In this document: positions 23,001 to 35,000 of the stretch, piece by piece | How the letters are laid out: every line of letters starts with the position of its first letter | Position numbering within the stretch: the first letter of the stretch is position 1 | From: Spongilla lacustris | Taxonomy: Eukaryota > Porifera > Demospongiae > Spongillida > Spongillidae | Length of the DNA stretch: 64,000 nucleotides | Assembly (NCBI GenBank): GCA_949361645.1 | Contig: OX442432.1 | Location: forward strand, 5,778,397-5,842,396 | Direction: 5' to 3' | Program-made: the position numbers and the translations under genes | The notes under the pieces: model-generated | What the model was told of the DNA's origin: nothing | Seen by the model: the letters and a program-made list of their open reading frames with translations, nothing else | The model's database searches: none

Positions 23001-24100
23001 CTGCCTGTTGATAAGCTCAAAGGCATAGCTAAGTATACAATTGATGCAGCCTTTCAACCACAACAACCAAATAGGGTTTCTTTAGGGGTTTGGTTCCAGG
23101 CATTACCTATTTAAGAGAGGTCTGGGAAGGGTGACTCACTCAGTCATCAGCCACTGCAGCTACAAAGTCATCCGACCCACCTCTCCCATCTGTACCTGTA
23201 TGCACACAATATATTTGTATCATGTATACTTTCTATCATTAACTTCCACAGGCAGGTGGCACCCTCTGGGCTTCTACCCCAATAGCCACCTAACCATTGC
23301 CAGCGTAATGGTTTGGAACGCAGGCTGACCCAATGATAGCAACGCTTATCATTGGTCCTTGCTGGCTAGGTAGCAAACGTCCAGCTGCGGGTGCTGCCTG
23401 CCCCTCAGTGGGCAAAAACAACGACATTGAACATGGGACAGAATTCGGGTGACCTTAAACCATGCTTTCGTACTCAATGATGGCATGGGGAGCATCCCAG
23501 GGAAAGCATAAAATAAATATGTATTTACGAGCTAGTGTATTTATTAAAAAAATTCTGTAATCCCTTGTTTTTTTCAGTAGTTTTTGTACTCAATTGATGT
23601 CTTCAAATCCTACATTGCTAATTTTATTTTTTTCTATCTTGTTACTAAGAAAACCAAGTTAGAGAAATTTTGTCAAGCATAACTCCCCTTACAAAAATTG
23701 TAACTCGGCAATACTGAAGTTGGTTCTAGTGTTTTTGCATAGGAACAATGCAATTAACCTCTTATTCGAGTTAATTGTATCAGAACCAGAAAAAGCAGGA
23801 GATATGTTTTTTGCTGTTGTCTGAACTTTCTAACTGTAGGCTGTTTTAGATTGTAGGTATTCAACGGCTCTATCCGCATGTCCTCACTGAAGTTCAATTG
23901 AATCTACAATACATTGCAATATTGGGATCGGGTGTTTTCTATTCATGACACTTCAAATAACACAGAACCAACTAATGTAAGTTACAATGGGACTAACTTT
24001 TGTTTCCTACACCGCTATTACTTTCAGATCCTATATAACACCAACTTTCTTAGAGAACAGGCAATATGTGCATTGTATAATGGTAGAAATACACTAAATT
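20066..24100. other. Gene-poor intergenic region with dispersed repeats
   Basis: About 4 kb between the permuted-Ras gene and the zinc-finger gene. I find no exon I can defend. It contains the dispersed repeat at 21400-21570. It also has AT-rich stretches (22050-22460) with paired phrases such as gatgtaggattt and caaatcctacatc, and a similar pair around 23590-23660, suggesting eroded members of the AGAAAGTT element family listed elsewhere. Confidence 0.5.
21400..21570 (+). repeat. Dispersed repeat, copy 1
   Basis: Contains tctggtcttacccaagacgt followed by gaccaacgttaaccttggtc. The reverse complement of 50225-50480 carries the same block, and further along both have related text around atgcatgacag/atgcgtgacag and tatgagcattc. 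The window therefore holds two copies in opposite orientation, the second with extra internal sequence. No coding potential and no clear termini. Confidence 0.7.
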
Positions 24101-24165
24101 AAGTCTCTCTCTTTCCCTCTCCCACCCCCAAAGTACCATTGCTACTCTGTCAGTCTGTGGGTAAA

Positions 24166-25098
24166 ATGGCATCTGGAAGGCGACTACATCAGTGTGAACA
24201 GTGTGGGAAGGATTTTTCACAAAAGTCAAGTCTGAAATCTCACATGCTCATTCATACTGGAGAGAGGCCACATCAGTGTGAACTATGTGGAAATGCATTT
24301 AAACGGTGGACACATCTGCAAACACACATGCTCACTCATACTGGAGAGAGGCCACATTTGTGTGAACTATGTGGAAAGGCATTTACACGGCAGACCAATC
24401 TGAAAAATCATATACTCACTCATACTGGAGAGAAGCCACATTTGTGTGCACAATGTGGTAAAGCATTTTCACTACAATCAAATCTGCGAACACACATGTA
24501 CACTCATACTGGAGAGAGGCCTTATCGGTGTGAACAATGTGGAAAGGCATTTTCACAACCAACAACTCTGAAAAGACACGTACTCACTCATACGGGAGAG
24601 AAGCCACATCAGTGTGAACAATGCGGAAAGGCATTTACACAACAGGCAGCGCTGCAAAGACACATGATGGCTCATACTGGAGAGAAGCCATATCAGTGTG
24701 GGAAATGTGGTAACAAATTTATACGGAAATCAACTCTGCAATCACACATGCACACTCATACTGGAGAGAGGCCTTATGGGTGTGAACAATGCAAAATGGT
24801 ATTTTCACAACAAATAACTCTGCAAAGACACATACTCACTCATACCGGAGAGAGGCCACATCAGTGCGAGCAATGTGGAAAGGCATTTTCACGACTCTCA
24901 ACTCTTCAATTACACTTGCTCACTCATACTGGAGAGAAAATTTACAAATGTTTTTGTCAAAAATCATTTACAAGCACAAAAGCATTGAAGGCCCACTGCA
25001 GGATTCATACTGGTGAAAGGTTGAGGTGCAGTGGATGTACCAAATCTTACCTGTACAAGGAGAGTTTGGAATACCATCTTAAGATATGTCACGTGTAA
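24166..25098 (+). CDS. C2H2 zinc-finger protein with 11 tandem fingers
   Basis: Probable nucleic-acid-binding protein, 310 residues from the ATG at 24166 (MASGRRLHQCEQCGK). Almost the whole protein is C2H2 fingers of 28 residues with the conserved TGE[RK]P[HY] linker. Nine canonical fingers are followed by a tenth with shortened Cys spacing (KCFCQKSF, C-x-C) and an eleventh that ends the protein (CSGCTKSYLYKESLEYH). No KRAB, BTB or SET domain is visible within the exon. A pyrimidine-rich tract and cag lie just upstream (to about 24152), so an upstream exon could exist and the true start could differ. The frame is open from 24139. Fingers are closely similar to each other, consistent with recent internal amplification. 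Target is unknown. Confidence 0.9.
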   Translation: MASGRRLHQCEQCGKDFSQKSSLKSHMLIHTGERPHQCELCGNAFKRWTHLQTHMLTHTGERPHLCELCGKAFTRQTNLKNHILTHTGEKPHLCAQCGKAFSLQSNLRTHMYTHTGERPYRCEQCGKAFSQPTTLKRHVLTHTGEKPHQCEQCGKAFTQQAALQRHMMAHTGEKPYQCGKCGNKFIRKSTLQSHMHTHTGERPYGCEQCKMVFSQQITLQRHILTHTGERPHQCEQCGKAFSRLSTLQLHLLTHTGEKIYKCFCQKSFTSTKALKAHCRIHTGERLRCSGCTKSYLYKESLEYHLKICHV

Positions 25099-25099
25099 C

Positions 25100-26290
25100 T
25101 ATTGCAATGAAACACATTTCGCATACAGTTGCAGAAATGATAATTTGCTTAGTTTAATGGTTTAGAAGTTTGAATTCTGAATGGAGTTTTACGGCTGTAC
25201 ATAGGCACATGTGTTTGTTTTTGTGTCCTGTAAATATAACTGTAAAATTTGAAATTAATATATTAAAAAGCGTTCCATGGCAATGCATGACGGTATAATT
25301 AGAATTGTGTATCATACATTCCTAGGTTTGTATCGAGTTTGTGTTCAAATTGCAAGCCGCCGGGTTTGTCCACCACTTTTAGCTAGCGATTATCAAAATG
25401 CATTCGTGGGAACGAAAGATGTGAGCTAAACAACGAGAGGAATGCCAAATTTGAGACTACAATTTAGAGTCCTCCCAAGTTTGACAATATGGATCCTGAA
25501 TAAAGGTGGGCCCTGCATGTACAATATTAAATTAAACCAAGCTGTGAGCAAGGCACTGCATAAAGCTTGGAGCGCGAGTTTCAATCTAGAGCAGCTGCAA
25601 ACTGAGGTGACAGAACTGTGTTGCTAGGCAATAATAATATTACGTGACATTACAACTGCTAGATTTTGTCATACAAAACTATGTGCTTGTGTGTATGGGT
25701 TGTGGAATCAGTATAGTCACACAAAAAAATGATCAAGCAGATATAAAAACATTCTTTCTAAGAAAGTTAGTGGTATGTAGGATTTGAAGGTAATACCAGG
25801 TATCATAGTGTGCTTGTATGCACACACCACACTGAGAGGATGAGCGATGTAATCATGCAAAGCTGTCTTGGTATGTGTCCATCATCAGGATACTACTATC
25901 ATGCACACACTGTTACTGTTGTGGTGGTTGTTGTGTGGTGATAGTTGCTTATTATCCTATCACCCTAGGAATGCATGGAGGACACCTACTCCAGCCTCAC
26001 ACACCACTGTTTCTGCGCTCACTGTGCATTGTAGAATATCAAGCTCTGTCTGGGGACCTATAGGAGATGTGTGGACTGGGGACCCTTAGGTATATGTTGG
26101 GGGACGGTAGGAGTGTAAGTTAAGTTTTGGTCAAGTGGCTCACTTTATTCAGTCAAAAATGCAGCTCTTCCACTTAGCCATAGTCCTAAGTTCTCTGTGC
26201 CTTGTGAGAGGTAACAGTGATGTCAGTGTGTGTGCACGTGGTGAAATTCTCGAAAGCTTTAATCTAATACCGCATGTATGCACATCTTCC
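25100..26290. other. No gene recognised
   Basis: 3' flank of the zinc-finger gene and intergenic sequence. A copy of the AGAAAGTT repeat end lies at 25738-25795. A short exon-like stretch at 26160-26214 encodes a hydrophobic leader (MQLFHLAIVLSSLCLVRG) followed by gtaaca. I could not connect it to any downstream coding sequence. Confidence 0.4.
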
Positions 26291-26299
26291 CCTATATGA

Positions 26300-26740
26300 A
26301 ATAGGGGAGGAGCTTAACGGCTGTGATTCCACACTTATCAACCTAAGAAGTGGCCATAAATACCCCACTGTTCATTTCATCTATGGTCGGCCACACTTCC
26401 AGGTATGGTGTGTGCTTTTTGAACGACCTGCATTACATTGGTTCCTTCCTCCTCATCCCTCCCTCTTCCCCCCACACCAGATGGTCACCAGATCACTATG
26501 TAGGTTCACCAATAGAATGGTTAGCTGTTGACATTTCCGACAATCGGGGGGGGGGGGGGGGGGGGTCCAATAACAGAGGGGTGCACTTCAAGTGAGGCAT
26601 GGTACGTGATGTTCAATCGTACACAGAAGTGGTTTGGCAAGGTGGATGTGTGGAGGATCAGGTGTTAGCTTTGAAGGCAGCTGTACAGGCTGTTGACTAC
26701 ATCGATCTAACCAGGGTGGCAGCCACTGGGAGGGTGTTAT
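26300..26740 (+). pseudogene. Dipeptidyl peptidase 8/9-like (S9B) gene fragment
   Basis: Two exon-like pieces recall the C-terminal hydrolase domain of DPP8/DPP9. The first (about 26305-26401) reads LRSGHKYPTVHFIYGRPHFQ, where the family has YPT-(x)3-VYGGPH-VQ, and is followed by a gtatgg donor. The second (about 26570-26740) reads NRGVHFK-stop, then GGCVEDQVLALKAAVQ and VDYIDLTRVAATGR, where the family has GxVExEDQ and IDLxRVAxxGWSYGG. An in-frame TGA interrupts the second piece, and the sequence ends just before the catalytic Gly-Trp-Ser-Tyr-Gly-Gly, which is absent. A poly-G run (26547-26566) lies in the putative intron. I read it as a dead relic. No other part of the gene is in the window. 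Confidence 0.65.
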
Positions 26741-27269
26741 TGTAATCATTCCAAGCAGGCCCCTAGGGGAATCATCACTTGCTCTTCTCTCACCCTTAGG
26801 GGGGAGGAAGGGGGGGGGGGTTCATGTCGCTCTTTTGCTGTACTAGGTATAACTACATGTACTGTCCTGTGTATTCTTGTACACTGTTGTTTATTCTTGT
26901 GCACCGCTATTCAAGTTTAATTATGACATTTATAACCATGTACTAGTTACATGTTACATGTATAAAAAAAGGAAGTGATTAGGTTTTGCTTTTTTTCACC
27001 ACAGAGCTAACCAATCATATTCTGATCTGAGCAGCAGTATGGCATACTTTTAGAGCATCCTTATGGCAAGGCCTCCAGAGTTACATGTAGGTACCAACCA
27101 TGTAAGTATTGAAATGTATGAAGCCTAATCTGTGCATTAAATACAATTATGACTTTTATATGTAAGTATAATTATATAAGTTAAGACTACATGCTATTTA
27201 TTTGAATGGTCATAAAGTAAAATTAATTGTTTAATCTATCTTTGTGCATATATAAGCTCAAGATCAGTA

Positions 27270-27599
27270 GAAAAAAAAAAATCTGTGCATGGTTCAAGGC
27301 AGCTATATCAAAGGGTTTTTTTTCCTGGTGCCGACAAGTTCAGTTTTACCAGCGATGGCAGCCAACTGTTTTTCCTTTCTTTGTTCACTACCAGCACCTT
27401 AACAATAAGTGGGACAAAATACTGAGCCCTGTTGTGCAACAGCGGTTGAGCCAATCTGGGCAACGTCTGCTCTTACGAGCGCATGCCGAGGCATCACTGG
27501 AGATAATTTACAACAGGTTATTCTTCTCAGGTGAACTACCAGGTATGCTTAGGGTTATGGCTTACATCCCCTCAGCTCCTATGGTTCGGCTAACTTGAA
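27270..27599 (+). other. Unidentified open frame
   Basis: About 110 codons free of stops with natural-looking composition, including FFSWCRQVQFYQRWQP, SPVVQQRLSQSGQRLLLRA and IIYNRLFFSGELPGML. I do not recognise it. It is flanked by AT-rich sequence with many stops and has no partner exon that I can see. It may be an exon or a fragment of a decayed mobile-element protein. Confidence 0.3.
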
Positions 27600-28281
27600 A
27601 ATCTCATTGGTCCATATTGTAATGCGTCCACATGTACACGAGTGCACATGTGCATGAATCTAAATGAAGCCGAGGGAATTTAAGCCATGACCCTGCAAAG
27701 GGTTACTCCACGACCATATCTGCTTCTTCTTTTTTTTTAGCCGTTTAAAATAGCAGCCCTGGACCCTAACCATCACTTCAGTTCAGGTAAGGCCTTAATA
27801 TTTCAAATTCCTGTTAAGAAGCTCCAGGCAATCAAGATTGCAAGGTATTTCAATAGCTGAAAACATTCATTATCACCATTCTGGTAAAATCTTAATCTTG
27901 ATTTCTACATAAGTTCCCCCCCCCCCCCCCCCCCCCCAACAACAACATAAAAAGGAAGGCTATTTATGCATGAATATATCTGGAAAAAGTAGTCTGTGTG
28001 CCATGGCAGTTTTGGTTTTGTGTAGATATGAGACTGACCTGGAGATGCCCGAAAATGTCGGGTCATTACAAACAGTGCAATGAGTATTGGCACTGTCGCT
28101 ACGCTGAGGTGCATATAAATCATATTGCCAGTTGGTATGTATCTGAATAATTGTGCACTAGAGGCAGTGACTACGAGATGTCTGGGAAGCTCTAAGTAAA
28201 AGTTTCACCTGTGAGGAAATGTTATTGATCAATTTGCTGCCTTATGTCACCTATTTGCAGTCAAGTGCAATAACACCTGCC

Positions 28282-28394
<113 letters not shown>

Positions 28395-28594
28395 NNNNNN
28401 NNNNNNNNNNNNNNNNNNNNNNNNNNNNNNNNNNNNNNNNNNNNNNNNNNNNNNNNNNNNNNNNNNNNNNNNNNNNNNNNNNNNNNNNNNNNNNNNNNNN
28501 NNNNNNNNNNNNNNNNNNNNNNNNNNNNNNNNNNNNNNNNNNNNNNNNNNNNNNNNNNNNNNNNNNNNNNNNNNNNNNNNNNNNNNNNNNNNNN
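28395..28594. other. Assembly gap (200 N)
   Basis: Exactly 200 undetermined bases, probably a placeholder length. It lies about 490 bp upstream of the first SAMHD1-like exon recognised, so upstream exons, including one for a SAM domain, could be hidden or misplaced. Confidence 0.99.
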
Positions 28595-29081
28595 CCATAT
28601 CATTTATTGTCATCTGTAGGGATGTATAATTAAATAATGGAATAGCCCAATCTTGATTTAGTCGTTATCAACCTGGGATCATCAGGGTAAACCCAGGCTG
28701 GGAATGAAATTTTTTTCTTCCTGTGATATGATTTGGTTTTAACCCACTTCAGGTTACAAGGTTTTGATGTAATGGGAAGAAAATTCAGATTATCTCACCG
28801 TAAGAACAGCGAGCGTAAGAAGTCTGCTTTGAGGAAAAGGGTATATAATACTGCTACATGTATACCAATACATACATGTACAAGTATAATACACGCTATC
28901 CCGGTCGAAGCACACCTCTTAACATACAGGTAGTGTTAGCGTTTCTGTATCAGCTTTAAGGACATATGCATAACTCTCCATCGTTAGCTCTGCCTGAACC
29001 AGCTAGCAACAAGCACACACTAGCCTGTGGGAGGGAAAGGGAATACTGGTAAATAATTTTAAAAATTCTTAATAAACTGTT

Positions 29082-32000
29082 ATGACTCTTAATGATGCAA
29101 ACCAACAGGAGTCTACTGGCAAGGGTGATGACACTGCCTCCATTGAGAGTGTGTCTGCTCCATCCAACCATCTGGCCACTGAACCTGCCATCATTAATGA
29201 CCCCATACATGGGCATATCGAGCTCCACCCACTGCTGCTCAAGATCATTGACACACCACAATTCCAGAGGTTGAGGGACATCAAGCAGCTAGGTAAGGGG
29301 AGTGTGGTGTGGAGGGTGAGGCTATGGTGTGGAGGGTGAGGGTGTGGTGTGGAGGGTGAGGCTGTGGTGTGGAGGGTGAGGGTGTGGTATGGAGGGTGAG
29401 GGTGTGGTGTGGAGGGTGAGGGGTGTGGTGTGGAGGGTGAGGCTGTGGTGTGGAGGGTGAGGGTGTGGTATGGAGGGTGAGGGTGTGGTGTGGAGGGTGA
29501 GGCTGTGGTGTGGAGGGTGAGGCTATGGTGTGGAGGGTGAGGCTGTGGAGGGTGAGGCTGTGGAGGGTGAGGCTGTGGAGGGTGAGGCTGTGGAGGGTGA
29601 GGCTGTGGAGGGGTGAGGGCTGTGGTGTGGAGGGTGAGGCTGTGGTGTGGAGGGTGGGGTCAGCAGTCCATCATCCACATACCCCTATTTCTGGCAGGTG
29701 GTGCATACTGGGTGTACCCTGGAGCATCACACAACCGCTTTGAGCATTCTATTGGGTAAGGAGTACATATGCATACATGTACAGACCACACTCACTGACA
29801 TTTGTATGCACATAAATTTTCAAAGATCTCTACTTTTGTGATTTTAATATAGAAATTATTGTTTGTGAAAATTGGCATTCACAGTGTGATAACTAAGTTG
29901 TGGCTAAAAAAATAACGTGCATATCATATTTTGGTAAAAATATTTTTGAAAAACGTTTAGGACCTTAAAAAAACCCTGATGTCTGTACATAAGACATGTG
30001 TACACTGATATTTAGAACTGATACATGTGTAGGGTGTGCCACCTTGCGAGACAGCTGCTGGAGTCCCTTCAGCGACGGCACAATGATGAACTGGATCTTA
30101 CTGATGAAGACATCCTGTGTGTACAGATGGCAGGCCTGTGCCATGACCTTGGTGAGTGGGGGTGTGTACTGTGTGCTGTGTGTTGTGTGCTTGTACATAT
30201 ATGTTTGGCACCGTAAGATGGTGCGTTTGACAGTGTATGTGTTATGTGTAGTGTATGTGTGGGATAAAAGTTGGAGTATGATAATGCATCTTACTTGGGG
30301 AGGGCAGATATGTGGTACCTTTGGGCAGGCAGATATGTGGTACCTTTGGGCAGGCAGATATGTGGTACCTTTGGGCAGGCAGATATGTGGTACCTTTGGG
30401 CAGGCAGATATGTGGTACCTTTGGGCAGGCAGATATGTGGTACCTTTGGGCAGGCAGATATGTGGTACCTTTGGGCAGGCAGATATGTGGTACCTTTGGG
30501 CAGGCAGATATGTGGTACCTTTGGGCAGGCAGATATGTGGTACCTTTGGGCAGGCAGATATATGGTACCTTTGGGCAGGCAGATATGTGGTACCTTTGGG
30601 CAGGCAGATATGTGGTACCTTTGGGCAGGCAGATATGTGGTACCTTTGGGCAGGCAGATATGTGGTACCTTTGGGCAGGCAGATATGTGGTACCTTTGGG
30701 CAGGCAGATATGTGGTACCTTTGGGCAGGCAGATATGTGGTACCTTTGGGCAGGCAGATATGTGGTACCTTTGGGCAGGCAGATATGTGGTACCTTTGGG
30801 CAGGCAGATATGTGGTACCTTTGGGCAGGCAGATATGTGGTACCTTTGGGCAGGCAGATATGTGGTACCTTTGGGCAGGCAGATATGTGGTACCTTTGGG
30901 CAGGCAGGTATGTGGTACCTTTGGGCAGGCAGGTATGTGGTACCTTTGGGCAGGCAGGTATGTGGTACCTTTGGGCAGGCAGATATGTGGTACCTTTGGG
31001 CAGGCAGGTATGTGGTACCTTTGGGCAGGCAGATATGTGGTACCTTTGGGCAGGCAGATATGTGGTACCTTTGGGCAGGCAGATATGTGGTACCTTTGGG
31101 CAGGCAGGTATTGGTACCTTTGGGCAGGCAGATATGTGGTACCTTTGGGCAGGCAGATATGTGGTACCTTTGGGCAGGCATATATGTGGTACCTTTGGGC
31201 AGGCAGATATGTGGTACCTTTGGGCAGGCAGATATGTGGTACCTTTGGGCAGGCAGATATGTGGTACCTTTGGGCAGGCAGATATGTGGTACCTTTGGGT
31301 AGGCAGATATGTGGTACCTTTGGGCAGGCAGATATGTGGTACCTTTGGGCAGGCAGATATGTGGTACCTTTGGGCAGGCAGATATGTGGTACCTTTGGGC
31401 AGGCAGATATGTGGTACCTTTGGGCAGGCAGATATGTGGTACCTTTGGGCAGGCAGATATGTGGTACCTTTGGGCAGGCAGATATGTGGTACCTTTGGGC
31501 AGGCAGATATGTGGTACCTTTGGGCAGGCAGATATATGGTACCTTTGGGCAGGCAGATATGTGGTACCTTTGGGCAGGCAGATATGTGGTACCTTTGGGC
31601 AGGCAGATATGTGGTACCTTTGGGCAGGCAGATATGTGGTACCTTTGGGCAGGCAGATATGTGGTACCTTTGGGCAGGCAGATATGTGGTACCTTTGGGC
31701 AGGCAGATATGTGGTACCTTTGGGCAGGCAGATATATGGTACCTTTGGGCAGGCAGATATGTGGTACCTTTGGGCAGGCAGATATGTGGTACCTTTGGGC
31801 AGGCAGATATGTGGTACCTTTGGGCAGGCAGATATGTGGTACCTTTGGGCAGGCAGATATGTGGTACCTTTGGGCAGGCAGATATGTGGTACCTTTGGGC
31901 AGGCAGATATGTGGTACCTTTGGGCAGGCAGGTATGTGGTACCTTTGGGCAGGCAGGTATGTGGTACCTTTGGGCAGGCAGGTATGTGGTACCTTTGGGC

Positions 32001-35000
32001 AGGCAGATATGTGGTACCTTTGGGCAGGCAGGTATGTGGTACCTTTGGGCAGGCAGATATGTGGTACCTTTGGGCAGGCAGATATGTGGTACCTTTGGGC
32101 AGGCAGATATGTGGTACCTTTGGGCAGGCAGGTATTGGTACCTTTGGGCAGGCAGATATGTGGTACCTTTGGGCAGGCAGATATGTGGTACCTTTGGGCA
32201 GGCATATATGTGGTACCTTTGGGCAGGCAGATATGTGGTACCTTTGGGCAGGCAGATATGTGGTACCTTTGGGCAGGCAGATATGTGGTACCTTTGGGCA
32301 GGCAGATATGTGGTACCTTTGGGTAGGCAGATATGTGGTACCTTTGGGCAGGCAGATATGTGGTACCTTTGGGCAGGCAGATATGTGGTACCTTTGGGCA
32401 GGCAGGTATGTGGTACCTTTGGGCAGGCAGATATGTGGTACCTTTGGGCAGGCATATATGTGGTACCTTTGGGCAGGCAGATATGTGGTACCTTTGGGCA
32501 GGCAGATATGTGGTACCTTTGGGCAGGCAGGTATGTGGTACCTTTGGGCAGGCAGATATGTGGTACCTTTGGGCAGGCAGATATGTGGTACCTTTGGGCA
32601 GGCAGGCAGGTATGTGGTACCTTTGGGCAGGCAGATATGTGGTACCTTTGGGCAGGCAGGTATGTGGTACCTTTGGGCAGGCAGGTATGTGGTACCTTTG
32701 GGCAGGCAGGTATGTGGTACCTTTGGGCAGGCAGATATGTGGTACCTTTGGGCAGGCAGATATGTGGTACCTTTGGGCAGGCAGATATGTGGTACCTTTG
32801 GGCAGGCAGATATGTGGTACCTTTGGGCAGGCAGATATGTGGTACCTTTGGGCAGGCAGATATGTGGTACCTTTGGGCAGGCAGATATGTGGTACCTTTG
32901 GGCAGGCAGATATGTGGTACCTTTGGGCAGGCAGATATGTGGTACCTTTGGGCAGGCAGATATGTGGTACCTTTGGGCAGGCAGATATGTGGTACCTTTG
33001 GGCAGGCAGGTATGTGGTACCTTTGGGCAGGCAGATATGTGGTACCTTTGGGCAGGCAGATATGTGGTACCTTTGGGCAGGCAGGCAGGTATGTGGTACC
33101 TTTGGGCAGGCAGATATGTGGTACCTTTGGGCAGGCAGGTATGTGGTACCTTTGGGCAGGCAGGTATGTGGTACCTTTGGGCAGGCAGGTATGTGGTACC
33201 TTTGGGCAGGCAGATATGTGGTACCTTTGGGCAGGCAGATATGTGGTACCTTTGGGCAGGCAGATATGTGGTACCTTTGGGCAGGCAGATATGTGGTACC
33301 TTTGGGCAGGCAGATATGTGGTACCTTTGGGCAGGCAGATATGTGGTACCTTTGGGCAGGCAGATATGTGGTACCTTTGGGCAGGCAGATATGTGGTACC
33401 TTTGGGCAGGCAGATATGTGGTATCCTATGGACCATGGTATCCTCTGCTTTGTAGGACATGGACCGTTCTCCCATCTCTTTGACATGCTCTTCATCCCAC
33501 AAGTCCTCCCCAATACCAAGTGGAAGGTGTGGTCCTCGTAACCTGTTCCTTCTTGGTACCACCCACACCCTCCAGCATGAAGATGCCTCGGTGGCCATGT
33601 TCAAACACATGCTGAAAGAGAATGGTGAGCTGGGGGAAGCCTTCAAGCAAGCAGGTCTGTCTGATAATGATGTCGTGTTCATTGAGGAGCAGATAGCTGG
33701 ACCAAAGGACACTGAACTGGTAGGGAGGGAGGGAGGGAGGGAGGGAAGATGGAGGGAGGGAGGGAGGGAGGGAAGAAGGAGGGAGGGAGGGAAGAAGGAG
33801 GGAGGGAGGGAGGGAAGAAGGAGGGAGGGAGGGAGGGAGGGAGGGAGGGAGGGAGGGAGGGAGGGAGGGAGGGAGGGAGGGAGGGAGGGAGGGAGGGAGG
33901 GAGGGAGGGAGGGAGGGAGGGAGGGAGGGAGGGAGGGAGGGAGGGAGGGAGGGAGGGAGGGAGGGAGGGAGGGAGGGAGCACTTGGTGTGTGTTTTGAAA
34001 TGTTACCTCACAACCTGTAGGGTGACTGGCCTTACAAGGGCAGGCCAAAGGAGAAGAGCTATCTTTATGAGGTGGGCAGCATGATGGCCGTAGTTGACCT
34101 TTGACCTCTGGGCCAGATTGTAGCCAACAAGAGGAACGGCATTGATGTGGACAAATGGGACTATTTGGCTAGGGACAGCCATTACCTGGGTATCCCAACA
34201 AGCTTTGACCACAAGTGAGTGAGGGAGAAGAAAATGGATAGAAGGAAGGGAGAGAGGGGAGAGAAAAGGGATAGAAGGAAGGGAGTGGGGAGGGGAGGTG
34301 AAGAGCATAAGAAAGCAAGGCAGTGCAGGAAGGGAAGGTATTTTTCAAAGATGTTCTTTTCAGGAGGATAATGACATTTGCTCGTGTTCTGGAGGTGGAA
34401 GGAATGAAGACAATCTGTGCAAGGGACAAGGTTGTGAGTTCTATTGTGTGCCCACCGTAATAGCCAGCCTCCATCGATCAGGAGGTACTGGACCTCTATG
34501 AGATGTTCAGCACCAGGAACTCTCTGCACAGGAAGGCCTACAAGCACAAGACCACCAAAATAGTGGAAAGAATGTGAGGCCACCTCTGTGGGGTCATGGT
34601 GACACCTCTGTGGGGTCATGGTGACACCTCTGTGGGGTCATGGTGGCACCTCTGTGGGGTCATGATGGCGCCTCTGTGGGGTCATGGTGGCACCTCTGTG
34701 GGGTCATGGTGGCACCTCTGTGGGGTCATGGTGACACCTCTGTGGGGTGGGTCATGAAGGCACCTCAGAGGAATCATCCTTTTGTCAAACCTCTAAACTG
34801 GTTTTACATGTACATAGCAAGAGGGGTCAGGTGTAAATAGGGTTGGATGGGTGGGTGTAATGACCAATGTGGAACTTATTTTGTATGTATCCTTTTGACA
34901 TGGGAATAACTTGAAAAGCCCTGGATAGGTGTTCTTTAAATAAAATAGGTTTCAGTTGAATGTTGAGCTATTTTTATGTATGAGGCTGATTAATATTGAA

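Noticed and set aside
26160..26214. Signal-peptide exon MQLFHLAIVLSSLCLVRG followed by a gtaaca donor
   Set aside because: Attractive leader sequence, but I found no downstream exon in phase that continues a secreted protein. Kept only as a note.
30304..33424. Resemblance to a CRISPR array (regular short repeats)
   Set aside because: Units are directly adjacent with no unique spacers, and the array lies in a eukaryotic intron.
29965..34048. Open frames of 300-1,270 codons on both strands with 25-residue repeats ([20 protein letters not shown] and [20 protein letters not shown] types)
   Set aside because: They are generated by the stop-free 25-bp minisatellite inside an intron. A 25-bp unit cycles through all three frames and several frames stay open on both strands. 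No start context or domain supports a protein.
33749..34048. Glu-Gly-Arg-rich and Leu-Pro-Ser-rich proteins
   Set aside because: Translation of (GGGA)n in an intron.
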